A stretch of DNA of 64,000 bases, from positions 186,001 to 250,000 of the forward strand of contig NZ_JAFBED010000004.1 in the NCBI RefSeq assembly GCF_016908565.1. Reading direction: 5' to 3'. Shown one piece after another: positions 38,268 to 44,164 of this stretch (positions are counted from its first letter, which is position 1; every line of letters starts with the position of its first letter). Origin of the DNA: Sutcliffiella tianshenii. Lineage in GTDB: Bacteria; Bacillota; Bacilli; Bacillales; Bacillaceae_I. The notes below the pieces were generated by a model. That model ran no database searches. It was not told the origin of the DNA and saw only the letters and a list, made by a program, of their open reading frames with translations. The position numbers were made by a program, and so were the translations under genes.

Positions 38268-38504
38268 ACTTTCACCTCCATAAGAATCGTTAGGCAAGAG
38301 CCTAGTAGTAATTCTTATGTCAGAAGTGGTCTAACTGTGCAAGTACACCTGAAAATAAATAAATGCAGCTCTCTTGAACTGTCACATCCTTTTGTTCGAT
38401 AAAGAGAAATTAATTTTTAATCTACCAATTCCTACGAATAATGGTACAATTTGAATAAGAACGGATGTTCATAAAATGAAGATCCCCCTCCCTTTCAAAA
38501 GGAA

Positions 38505-38535
38505 ATAAAAAAATCTTCCTATTATAATAGGAAGA
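38505..38535 (-). terminator. Terminator of the peptide-signalling operon
   Basis: Minus strand TCTTCCTAT, loop TATA, ATAGGAAGATTTTTTTAT. It starts 3 nt after the stop of the 78-residue gene and closes the transcript that begins at the pre-peptide gene. Confidence 0.88.
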
Positions 38536-38537
38536 CA

Positions 38538-38774
38538 TCAGTACTGGATATAAGGTAGTTTTTTAAGCTTGGAAGGGATCGTTCCTCTTCCGACTTTAAT
38601 GACGCTGTACTCTTGAAACAGGGTTTCAAACCACTTTGAAACTTCAGCATAAGTTTTATTTTTGTAATCCACAAGCTGGGCAACCCGGTACCGATTACGT
38701 TCCTTTTGCTCACGATCCACAACGATAAACCAGAAGCATGTCAGCTCAAAAGTGCTAGTACTTGTCATTGACAT
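38538..38774 (-). CDS. Unknown 78-residue protein downstream of the signal pre-peptide
   Basis: I do not recognise this protein. It starts MSMTSTSTFELTCFWFIVVD and continues with a charged, helical-looking part (REQKERNRYRVAQLVDYK, TYAEVSKWFETLFQEY) and a basic end. It has no signal peptide or clear membrane helix. AAAGGAG lies 9-10 nt before the ATG at 38774. It begins 26 nt after the pre-peptide stop, is followed at once by a terminator, and so should be cotranscribed with the pre-peptide. That makes it a candidate effector or immunity-like partner of the signalling system, purely by position. Confidence 0.72.
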   Translation of the reverse strand: MSMTSTSTFELTCFWFIVVDREQKERNRYRVAQLVDYKNKTYAEVSKWFETLFQEYSVIKVGRGTIPSKLKKLPYIQY

Positions 38775-38800
38775 AGTAAGAACTCTCCTTTAGCTAGAAA

Positions 38801-38923
38801 TTAATGTCTTGTTGGCAGTTCTGTCGGTGTATAGTTATCTGTTGCACTTACGGAAGAACCGAATACATTAGCACCGAAAAGAGTGATGGAAACTACTAGT
38901 ACAGTAACGAAGAATTTTTTCAT
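38801..38923 (-). CDS. PapR-like secreted signal pre-peptide
   Basis: A 40-residue precursor. Residues 1-27 are a standard Sec signal peptide (MKKFF, then a hydrophobic core VTVLVVSITLF, then VSA before the likely cut after Ala27). The released tail would be TDNYTPTELPTRH. Its last seven residues, TELPTRH, have the acidic-Leu-Pro at positions 2-4 found in the PapR heptapeptides of the Bacillus cereus group (for example ADLPFEF, SDLPFEH). GGAGG lies 10 nt before the ATG. The divergent neighbour encodes a PlcR-type receptor, so a role as quorum-sensing peptide is the best reading. No transcription or peptide data are available here. Confidence 0.8.
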   Translation of the reverse strand: MKKFFVTVLVVSITLFGANVFGSSVSATDNYTPTELPTRH

Positions 38924-39003
38924 TTAAATTCTACCTCCAAAAGTTTTTTGTTTGAAATTTTTGTAACATTTAATAAACTATCTATAATAGGAATAATACA
39001 CTA

Positions 39004-39020
39004 TATTTAATAGTTGCATA
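39004..39020. promoter_or_regulatory. Candidate PlcR-type operator between receptor and pre-peptide genes
   Basis: Minus strand TATGCAACTATTAAATA, an imperfect 17-bp palindrome whose left half fits TATGnA of the PlcR box (TATGnAnnnnTnCATA). The right half departs from the box. It is the best candidate in the divergent 203-nt region, but it may be chance in AT-rich sequence. Confidence 0.3.
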
Positions 39021-39126
39021 TTTTTGATTATAGGCGATTAGAGCCATATAGCATGCAATTTTCTCAAGAATACTCCATTTCTCGTGAAAATTATAATTAT
39101 AGGAATATTTTAAAGGGGGGACAAGC

Positions 39127-40023
39127 ATGGATTTCTCTTTGATTGGGAAGGAAATAAAGGTTTTGAGGTCTGCTTTGAACCTTTCACAGGCTGAACTCAG
39201 CGAAGGTATATGTACCCAGTCGCAAATCAGCAAGATAGAGAAAGGCGAGGTTTTCCCTCTAGCGAATACTCTATACTACATCGCTGAAAGACTCGGGGTG
39301 GATATCAACTACTTTTACGATCTCGCAGCCAATCCTAGACTTTCCTATGTGAAGGAAGTTTTCACGGAAGTCCGCGAATTACTGAACAAGTGTAAATATG
39401 AGGAAGTCTATAAAATTGTCGAGGCAGAAAAAAAGAATAATCTGTTCATCAATAATAGGAAATATGCCCAATTCCTGATTTGGAATGAAGGAATCTGTGT
39501 GTACCACCTTCACCATAATAAAAATGGTGCGCTCCGTCTCCTTCATGAAGCACTCGATATGACGAAAATGACTTCCAAGCTTCTGGGGGAAAGGGAAATT
39601 GAAATTATTAATAGTGTAGCCATTATATATTTTGAAGTAGGAGAATACAATAATTCTTTAGAAACATTTAATAATGGACTTAACCATTATAAAAAGATAC
39701 CTTATATCCACGATTGTACCATAAAAACAAAACTTCTTTATAATAAGGCAAAAGCACTGACCCGCCTCAATAGAATAATTGAGTCCAATGATACTTGCAT
39801 GGAAGCCATCAAATGGTGTGTAAAGCACGATAGCATGTATCTTCTGGGAGATATCTATTATCATATCGGATATAACTTTAGTCTGATTGATGAAAATAAA
39901 CATGCAATCGATAATCTGGAGCGTTCAATTGAAATATTCAATCTGCAGGATAACAAGATCTTTGTTGCCCATATAAAAAACAAAATCAAGGAACTCAGGA
40001 CAAAAGACATCATAAAAAACTAG
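39127..40023 (+). CDS. PlcR-like peptide-sensing transcription regulator (RRNPP family)
   Basis: A 298-residue regulator with an N-terminal helix-turn-helix (residues about 6-60: KEIKVLRSALNLSQAELSEG, TQSQISKIEKGEVFPL) and a C-terminal all-helical region of five TPR-type repeats (about 70-290). Length and organisation match PlcR (285 residues) and not NprR (about 420) or the Rap phosphatases, which lack the HTH. PlcR binds a re-imported peptide in its TPR groove and then activates target genes. AAAGGGGGG precedes the ATG. The gene faces the pre-peptide gene across 203 nt. The cognate pairing is inferred. Confidence 0.85.
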   Translation: MDFSLIGKEIKVLRSALNLSQAELSEGICTQSQISKIEKGEVFPLANTLYYIAERLGVDINYFYDLAANPRLSYVKEVFTEVRELLNKCKYEEVYKIVEAEKKNNLFINNRKYAQFLIWNEGICVYHLHHNKNGALRLLHEALDMTKMTSKLLGEREIEIINSVAIIYFEVGEYNNSLETFNNGLNHYKKIPYIHDCTIKTKLLYNKAKALTRLNRIIESNDTCMEAIKWCVKHDSMYLLGDIYYHIGYNFSLIDENKHAIDNLERSIEIFNLQDNKIFVAHIKNKIKELRTKDIIKN

Positions 40024-40051
40024 GCGGAGGACATGGTCCCCGCCTAGTTTT
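40017..40051. terminator. Bidirectional terminator between the PlcR-like gene and opuFB
   Basis: AAACTAGGCGG, 11-nt loop, CCGCCTAGTTTT. It serves the convergent genes on both sides. Confidence 0.88.
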
Positions 40052-40060
40052 CATTTGGAA

Positions 40061-41587
40061 TCACTTTTTTCCCAATAAACCTTTGCTCATCAAAAATTCT
40101 TTTGCAACCTCAAAGCTCGTCTTTCCTTCCACACTTACCTGATAGTTCATCTCGCGCATTTCATCGTCATTGATCTGGTTGGCAAGCTTGTTTAGAATCC
40201 CTTCCAGTTCAGGGTGTTCTTCCAAGGTATCCTTTCTGAGAAGTGCTGCCCCCTGGTATGGCGGAAACAAGTTTTTGTCGTCCTCTAAAACACGGAGATT
40301 GTATTGTTTTATTTCGGCATCCGTCGAGTAGGCATCCACCAGGTTGACATCGCCTGTCTCAATCGCCCGATAACGGAGTTTTGGCTCCATCGTTGTAAGA
40401 TTCGGCAAAGTAAGCCCATAAACATCCTGAATTCCCACATACCCATCCTCTCGATCGGCAAATTCAAGCGTGAATCCCGCTTTTATCTCATTTTTAGCTC
40501 CATTCAGGTCAGAGATGGCCTTTATTTCATTTTCTTCGGCAAAGTCTTCCGGAATGGCCAGCGCATACGTATTGTTAAAGCCCATCGGCTCAAGGTAGAC
40601 AAGATCGTCCTGCTCGAGCAGCCCTTTTTTCGCCTGCTCAAATACCTCCCTTTGATCAACGCTGACAGGCTCCTCTTCAAGGAGAGTCACTATTGCTGTA
40701 CCGGAATACTCCGGATAGATATCGATCTCTTTACTCTTTAAAGCACGATAGACAAAACTGGTTTTCCCGAGAGATGGACGGAGCTCCACCTTCAAATCAG
40801 TTTCCTCTTCAATCAGAAGCTTGTACATATTGATGATGATATCCGGCTCAGCACCGATTTTTCCACTGAGAACGAGATCCGGCTCTGTCGCACGCATAAC
40901 GGCAAAAGGGGAAACAAAAAGCAGAACGGTGGCCAAACCGATGATGAGCGCCTTTTTACCCGCCCCTTTACGTGCAGCAGTCTCGACCGCCCTTAATATA
41001 AGGTCAAATAGAATCGCAAGCAGGGCGGCAGGTACCGCGCCTAAAAGGATGAGCGCATTGTCGTTTCGGTCGATGCCAAGGAGGATCAGCCTACCCAGGC
41101 CACCCGCTCCGATCAACGCCACAATCGTTGCCGTACCTATGATAAGCACCATGGCTGTTCTTATCCCTGCCATGATGACCGGAAGAGCCAACGGCAGTTC
41201 CACTTTGAATAGCCTCTTGGCAGATGTCATCCCCATTGCCCTTGCAGCTTCCTTGAGCGATGGATCCACTTCTTTGATCCCAGTGTACGTATTTCTCAGG
41301 ATTGGCAGAAGTGCATATAAAAATAAGGCAATCACTGCAGGGACGAAACCGATCCCAACAAGTGGTATCAAAAGCCCGAGCAGCGCAAGGGATGGTATGG
41401 TCTGAAGTACGGCCGTCACTCCAATAATCGGCTCTGCAATCCTTTCTTTTCTTGTCAAATAAATGCCAAGCGGCACAGATATGGCAACGGCTATCGCAAG
41501 CGCAATGACGGAAATCTGGATATGTTCAAGCAGGGCGCTCCAAAGCTGATCCCCTCTCGCTTCATACAAATCACGAAGGAATGTCAT
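40061..41587 (-). CDS. opuFB: OpuF-type permease fused to osmolyte-binding domain
   Basis: Compatible-solute ABC importer subunit in which the membrane and substrate-binding parts are one 508-residue chain. Residues 1-205 are a BPD-type permease with five to six helices and the coupling loop EAARAMGMTSAKRLFKVELP. A further helix (about 215-232) leads to an extracytoplasmic binding domain (240-505) of the glycine betaine/choline class (KIGAEPDIIINMYKLLIEEE). This architecture is that of OpuF described in Bacillus infantis. Aromatic cage residues cannot be assigned without an alignment. It overlaps opuFA by 4 nt (ATGA). Confidence 0.88.
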   Translation of the reverse strand: MTFLRDLYEARGDQLWSALLEHIQISVIALAIAVAISVPLGIYLTRKERIAEPIIGVTAVLQTIPSLALLGLLIPLVGIGFVPAVIALFLYALLPILRNTYTGIKEVDPSLKEAARAMGMTSAKRLFKVELPLALPVIMAGIRTAMVLIIGTATIVALIGAGGLGRLILLGIDRNDNALILLGAVPAALLAILFDLILRAVETAARKGAGKKALIIGLATVLLFVSPFAVMRATEPDLVLSGKIGAEPDIIINMYKLLIEEETDLKVELRPSLGKTSFVYRALKSKEIDIYPEYSGTAIVTLLEEEPVSVDQREVFEQAKKGLLEQDDLVYLEPMGFNNTYALAIPEDFAEENEIKAISDLNGAKNEIKAGFTLEFADREDGYVGIQDVYGLTLPNLTTMEPKLRYRAIETGDVNLVDAYSTDAEIKQYNLRVLEDDKNLFPPYQGAALLRKDTLEEHPELEGILNKLANQINDDEMREMNYQVSVEGKTSFEVAKEFLMSKGLLGKK

Positions 41588-42540
41588 GATACAGTACCTC
41601 CTTCAAGATTGCGTTTATAGATGAACTGGAGTACATTTTGCCTCGTAAGCACGCCTAGCGTACCGCTTGCGCCTGTCACCGTGACTGCTTCATGGACCTG
41701 AAGCAATTCAAGCGCCTCTGCAAAACTGGATTGCCCATCGATAGCTACGGCGGATTCGACACCTTCCACCAACGTCAATTCCTCCACTACATCTTCAAGC
41801 TTTAGATGAAAGATACTTTGTTTGCTGCCGATGAATGATTTTACAAAATCGTTTTTCGGATGTTTCAAAAATTCCTCCGGTGTACCCACCTGCACCATCT
41901 CGCCGTCCTTCATCAGACAGATCCTGTCACCAAGCGTCAGGGCTTCATTCATATTGTGTGTGACAAATACAATCGTCTTTTGGATTTTTTCCTTCAGCTT
42001 GAGAAAATCCTGTTGCAGTTGTTCCCTGCTCAACGGATCGAGTGCACTGAAGGGTTCATCCATCAGGATGATTGGCGGGTCGGCAGCAAGCGCCCTCGCC
42101 ACACCGACCCGCTGTGCCTGGCCACCAGAAAGCTCGGATGGCTTCCTATTCCTATAGATGGATGGATCCAGCCCGACAAGCCCGAGCAGTTCCTCCACGC
42201 GCTTTTTGATATCCGCCTTCTTCCAGCCCTTCAGCTCAGGTACAATGCTAATGTTCTCCTCGATCGTCATATGTGGAAAAAGCGCAATTTGCTGCAGCAC
42301 GTAGCCAATGTTCCAGCGAAGTTCATGGATATTATGTTCCTTGATGCTTTTTCCGTCTATAAGTATGTCTCCGTTTGTTACGTTATGTAGCCTGTTGATC
42401 ATCTTCAATGTTGTGGTTTTTCCGCATCCGCTCGGACCGATCAACACAAAAAATTCCCCTTTATGTATATTCAATGAAAAATTCTGGACAGCTGTAGTCC
42501 CATCCTCATATGTTTTCTTTACATCCCTGAAGGTTATCAA
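41584..42540 (-). CDS. opuFA: OpuF-type ABC transporter ATPase (TTG start)
   Basis: ATP-binding subunit of the osmolyte importer. It has Walker A GPSGCGKTTTLK, the signature LSGGQAQRVGVARALA, Walker B IILMDEPFSALDP and the H-loop VTHNMNEAL. The C-terminal part after residue 240 carries a CBS-like module (SFAEALELLQVHEAVTVTG). Start TTG 42540 has GGGAG 8 nt upstream; GTG 42549 is in frame but overlaps that site. Together with the fused subunit it should import glycine betaine-type protectants for osmotic stress. Substrate is inferred from the family. Confidence 0.87.
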   Translation of the reverse strand: MITFRDVKKTYEDGTTAVQNFSLNIHKGEFFVLIGPSGCGKTTTLKMINRLHNVTNGDILIDGKSIKEHNIHELRWNIGYVLQQIALFPHMTIEENISIVPELKGWKKADIKKRVEELLGLVGLDPSIYRNRKPSELSGGQAQRVGVARALAADPPIILMDEPFSALDPLSREQLQQDFLKLKEKIQKTIVFVTHNMNEALTLGDRICLMKDGEMVQVGTPEEFLKHPKNDFVKSFIGSKQSIFHLKLEDVVEELTLVEGVESAVAIDGQSSFAEALELLQVHEAVTVTGASGTLGVLTRQNVLQFIYKRNLEGGTVS

Positions 42541-42654
42541 TCTTCGCACTCCCTTGTCCTCTAAACTTTTTCTTACTTGGTCTTAGTCTTTCTCAAAAGC
42601 ACAAACTATACATACCCTTCCTTCAAAAGTTTAAACAATCGTTCCCAGTCCATG

Positions 42655-42682
42655 AAAAAAGGCGAACCCATTTGGTCCGCCT
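42655..42682 (-). terminator. Terminator of the micro-ORF cluster
   Basis: Minus strand GGCGGACC, loop AAAT, GGGTTCGCC (one G-U pair) followed by TTTTTT, 8 nt behind the last micro-ORF. Confidence 0.85.
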
Positions 42683-42689
42683 GTACCTA

Positions 42690-42758
42690 CTATATTTTTT
42701 CCTTCCTTTTCATCCTCGTGACGAAGATGAAAGGCAGAAGGGTCAGCTTCAAGAACAT
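42690..42758 (-). CDS. Micro-ORF 3: 22-residue amphipathic cationic peptide
   Basis: Predicted peptide: hydrophobic MFLKLTLLPFIFVT followed by RMKRKEKI. AGAGGAG lies 7 nt before the ATG and two TAG codons end it, followed by a terminator. The hydrophobic-then-basic layout could mean membrane association or toxicity, but nothing shows this. It is too short to identify by family. Confidence 0.5.
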   Translation of the reverse strand: MFLKLTLLPFIFVTRMKRKEKI

Positions 42759-42783
42759 ACTAAGACTCCTCTCCATTTTTTAA

Positions 42784-42843
42784 CTAGGTGAAGTCTTCCT
42801 CCACACTTTTCCATGTAAGAACTTTTTGCTTTTGCTTCATCAT
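42784..42843 (-). CDS. Micro-ORF 2: 19-residue peptide
   Basis: Predicted peptide MMKQKQKVLTWKSVEEDFT with a strong AAAGGAGAGG 6 nt before the ATG at 42843. It lies 35 nt after the YrzI-like gene and 25 nt before micro-ORF 3. No family recognised; it could be a translated spacer or a peptide. Confidence 0.5.
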   Translation of the reverse strand: MMKQKQKVLTWKSVEEDFT

Positions 42844-42878
42844 CTTAATCCTCTCCTTTCGCATTTTTTATGAAATCC

Positions 42879-43019
42879 TTAGTAAAAACGCACATCGCTG
42901 TACATACGGTCCTTAAGGGTATTTAGTGTTTCAACGACTTTCTCTTCGTGCAATCGTTCTTCAATGGACTGTTCTCTTTTCTTCACAGTAATCGTTACAA
43001 ATAGTAAATGTAGGGTCAT
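42879..43019 (-). CDS. YrzI-family small protein
   Basis: A 46-residue protein starting MTLHLLFVTITVKKREQSIE and ending RMYSDVRFY. The start MTLxLLFxTITxKKR and the length match the YrzI family, small Bacillus proteins usually encoded in tandem and noted as probable sporulation proteins. GGAGGTGATACACC precedes the ATG at 43019, a near-perfect ribosome-binding site. Function unknown. Confidence 0.78.
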   Translation of the reverse strand: MTLHLLFVTITVKKREQSIEERLHEEKVVETLNTLKDRMYSDVRFY

Positions 43020-43094
43020 GGTGTATCACCTCCTTTTATTTTGGTTCCTTAGACACCGCCGTTGATTTCCGCACTAGGCTTCTTCTAAGCACAC

Positions 43095-43121
43095 AAAAAA
43101 CCGCAGGGGGATTCCTGCGGG
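43095..43121 (-). terminator. Second of two tandem terminator-like hairpins before the YrzI-like gene
   Basis: Minus strand CCGCAGG, loop AATCCC, CCTGCGG followed by TTTTTT. The stem uses the same CCGCAGG/CCTGCGG words as the hairpin at 43144-43176. Confidence 0.75.
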
Positions 43122-43143
43122 CATTTTGGATGGATGAAGACAT

Positions 43144-43176
43144 AAAAAGCCGCAGGGAATCTATTCTCCTGCGGCT
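43144..43176 (-). terminator. Terminator after micro-ORF 1
   Basis: Minus strand AGCCGCAGG, 11-nt loop, CCTGCGGCT followed by TTTTAT. It starts 25 nt after the stop of micro-ORF 1. Confidence 0.8.
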
Positions 43177-43200
43177 GGATCGGTTAACGGAATGTTAAAT

Positions 43201-43287
43201 TTAAGCGTGAGTATGCTTTGCTCCAGATAGGTCGAATAGACATAACGTATTCAATTGTGATTTGTTGTTCCACTTTTTCATCATCAT
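43201..43287 (-). CDS. Micro-ORF 1: 28-residue peptide
   Basis: Predicted peptide begins MMMKKWNNKSQLNTLCLF and ends GAKHTHA. AAAGGAGG lies 9 nt before the first of three ATG codons. A well-formed sigma-A promoter is 41 nt upstream and a terminator follows, so this looks like a complete tiny transcription unit. It resembles no family I know. It could be a peptide gene or a leader ORF regulating the genes behind it. Confidence 0.55.
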   Translation of the reverse strand: MMMKKWNNKSQLNTLCLFDLSGAKHTHA

Positions 43288-43316
43288 TGTGTTCGACCTC
43301 CTTTGCATAATTTTAC

Positions 43317-43356
43317 TTACAGAGGTAAGTATATCCAATTACTCTGTATTTGTAAA
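43317..43356 (-). promoter_or_regulatory. Sigma-A promoter with overlapping dyad, upstream of the micro-ORF cluster
   Basis: Minus strand TTTACA (43351-43356), 17 nt, TATACT (43328-43333). TACAGAG at 43317-43323 and CTCTGTA at 43342-43348 form a perfect inverted repeat that straddles the -10 box, and ACTTAC/GTAAGT at 43314-43329 is a second, nested one. The layout suggests a repressor operator. Confidence 0.7.
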
Positions 43357-43395
43357 CACCATTTTTAAAAAAATTAGAAAATAAACAATAAACAC

Positions 43396-43424
43396 AAAAA
43401 AACCTCCCGGATTAAAGGGAGGTT
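43396..43424 (-). terminator. Terminator after yrhC
   Basis: Minus strand AACCTCCC, loop TTTAATC, GGGAGGTTTTTTT, 8 nt behind the yrhC stop. Confidence 0.88.
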
Positions 43425-43431
43425 CGGCTGT

Positions 43432-43668
43432 TCATTCATCTTGTTCCTGTTCTTGTAAAAGTCGTTTCAATTTTCTCGTTTTCAACACAGAAAATACGGA
43501 TCCTGAGAGAAACAGCACCGTTGCGCCCATCATTGTATAGATTTGCAGGGCTTCTTTGCCGCTATGCTGAAAAGCTACTCCTATATATAAAAACACACTT
43601 ACTGTCGTTAATATCATGGCATATCTTGTGTAATCCTTGATTTTCAATTGAAGCTCTTTATTATTCAT
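43432..43668 (-). CDS. yrhC: YrhC-like small membrane protein
   Basis: A 78-residue protein with two membrane helices (about 17-33 and 43-62) between charged ends, matching the YrhC family. GAGGTGATGACAT precedes the ATG. In B. subtilis yrhC is the last gene of the yrrT-mtnN-mccA-mccB operon; here it lies about 2.2 kb from mccB behind two other genes. Function unknown; a link to sulfur metabolism rests on that context only. Confidence 0.75.
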   Translation of the reverse strand: MNNKELQLKIKDYTRYAMILTTVSVFLYIGVAFQHSGKEALQIYTMMGATVLFLSGSVFSVLKTRKLKRLLQEQEQDE

Positions 43669-43917
43669 ATGTCATCACCTCATATGTACTACTTTAACAT
43701 AGATTAGTAGGATCACTCGCTTGTAATTTTCTCCATAAACACGTTCCTCGTCCGTTATCTTCTAGTCATTCCTACCCTTATTTATGAAAGAAATATCCTA
43801 AATATGCTATCACTCTAGTGTTTTTTTCTCATTCTTCTTTTTTCCTTCTCTGAGAATGTCATTCAATGTCGAATTTATGTATAATAGGCAATAAGTTTCC
43901 AAAAGGAGGTCAGCCTT

Positions 43918-44127
43918 ATGAAACGTCTACTACTATGCAGTTGTACCTTCATCCTTCTTTCCGCCTGCTCCACTGAAAGTAACACCACAGAAGAAATCGT
44001 TGTGGTGAACCAACCCAATCCAAGCAACCAGCCCAATGACCAATCTACAAATGAAAGCTCTTTGTACATCAAGGATCACAAAGAGAATGATGACAAAAAA
44101 GAAGAGAAGAATGACGATGAGGAATAA
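43918..44127 (+). CDS. Small acidic lipoprotein
   Basis: A 69-residue secreted lipoprotein: signal peptide with lipobox LLSAC (Cys17), then a low-complexity Asn/Pro/Gln segment and a highly charged end (KENDDKKEEKNDDEE). AAAAGGAGG lies 9 nt before the ATG, and a TATAAT-like box is near 43879. No domain can be recognised. It is probably anchored to the outer face of the membrane. Confidence 0.8.
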   Translation: MKRLLLCSCTFILLSACSTESNTTEEIVVVNQPNPSNQPNDQSTNESSLYIKDHKENDDKKEEKNDDEE

Positions 44128-44132
44128 AAAAG

Positions 44133-44161
44133 AGGAGCCGGCTCTGCAGCGGGCTCCTTTC
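44133..44161. terminator. Bidirectional terminator between the lipoprotein and M32 genes
   Basis: AGGAGCC, 11-nt loop, GGGCTCCT, with TTTCC on the plus side and TCTTTTTT on the minus side. Confidence 0.8.
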
Positions 44162-44164
44162 CTA

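Noticed and set aside
38311-38319. Sigma-E/sigma-K promoter for sigK
   Set aside because: CATAAGAAT only partly fits the -10 consensus and no convincing -35 is present, so it is mentioned but not listed as a feature.
39127-40023. Regulator as a Rap phosphatase or NprR
   Set aside because: Rap proteins lack the N-terminal HTH and NprR is over 400 residues; the 298-residue HTH-TPR layout fits PlcR.
42577-42783. Plus-strand 68-codon frame over the micro-ORF cluster
   Set aside because: No ribosome-binding site, and it runs antisense across the terminator and two minus-strand ORFs with good signals.
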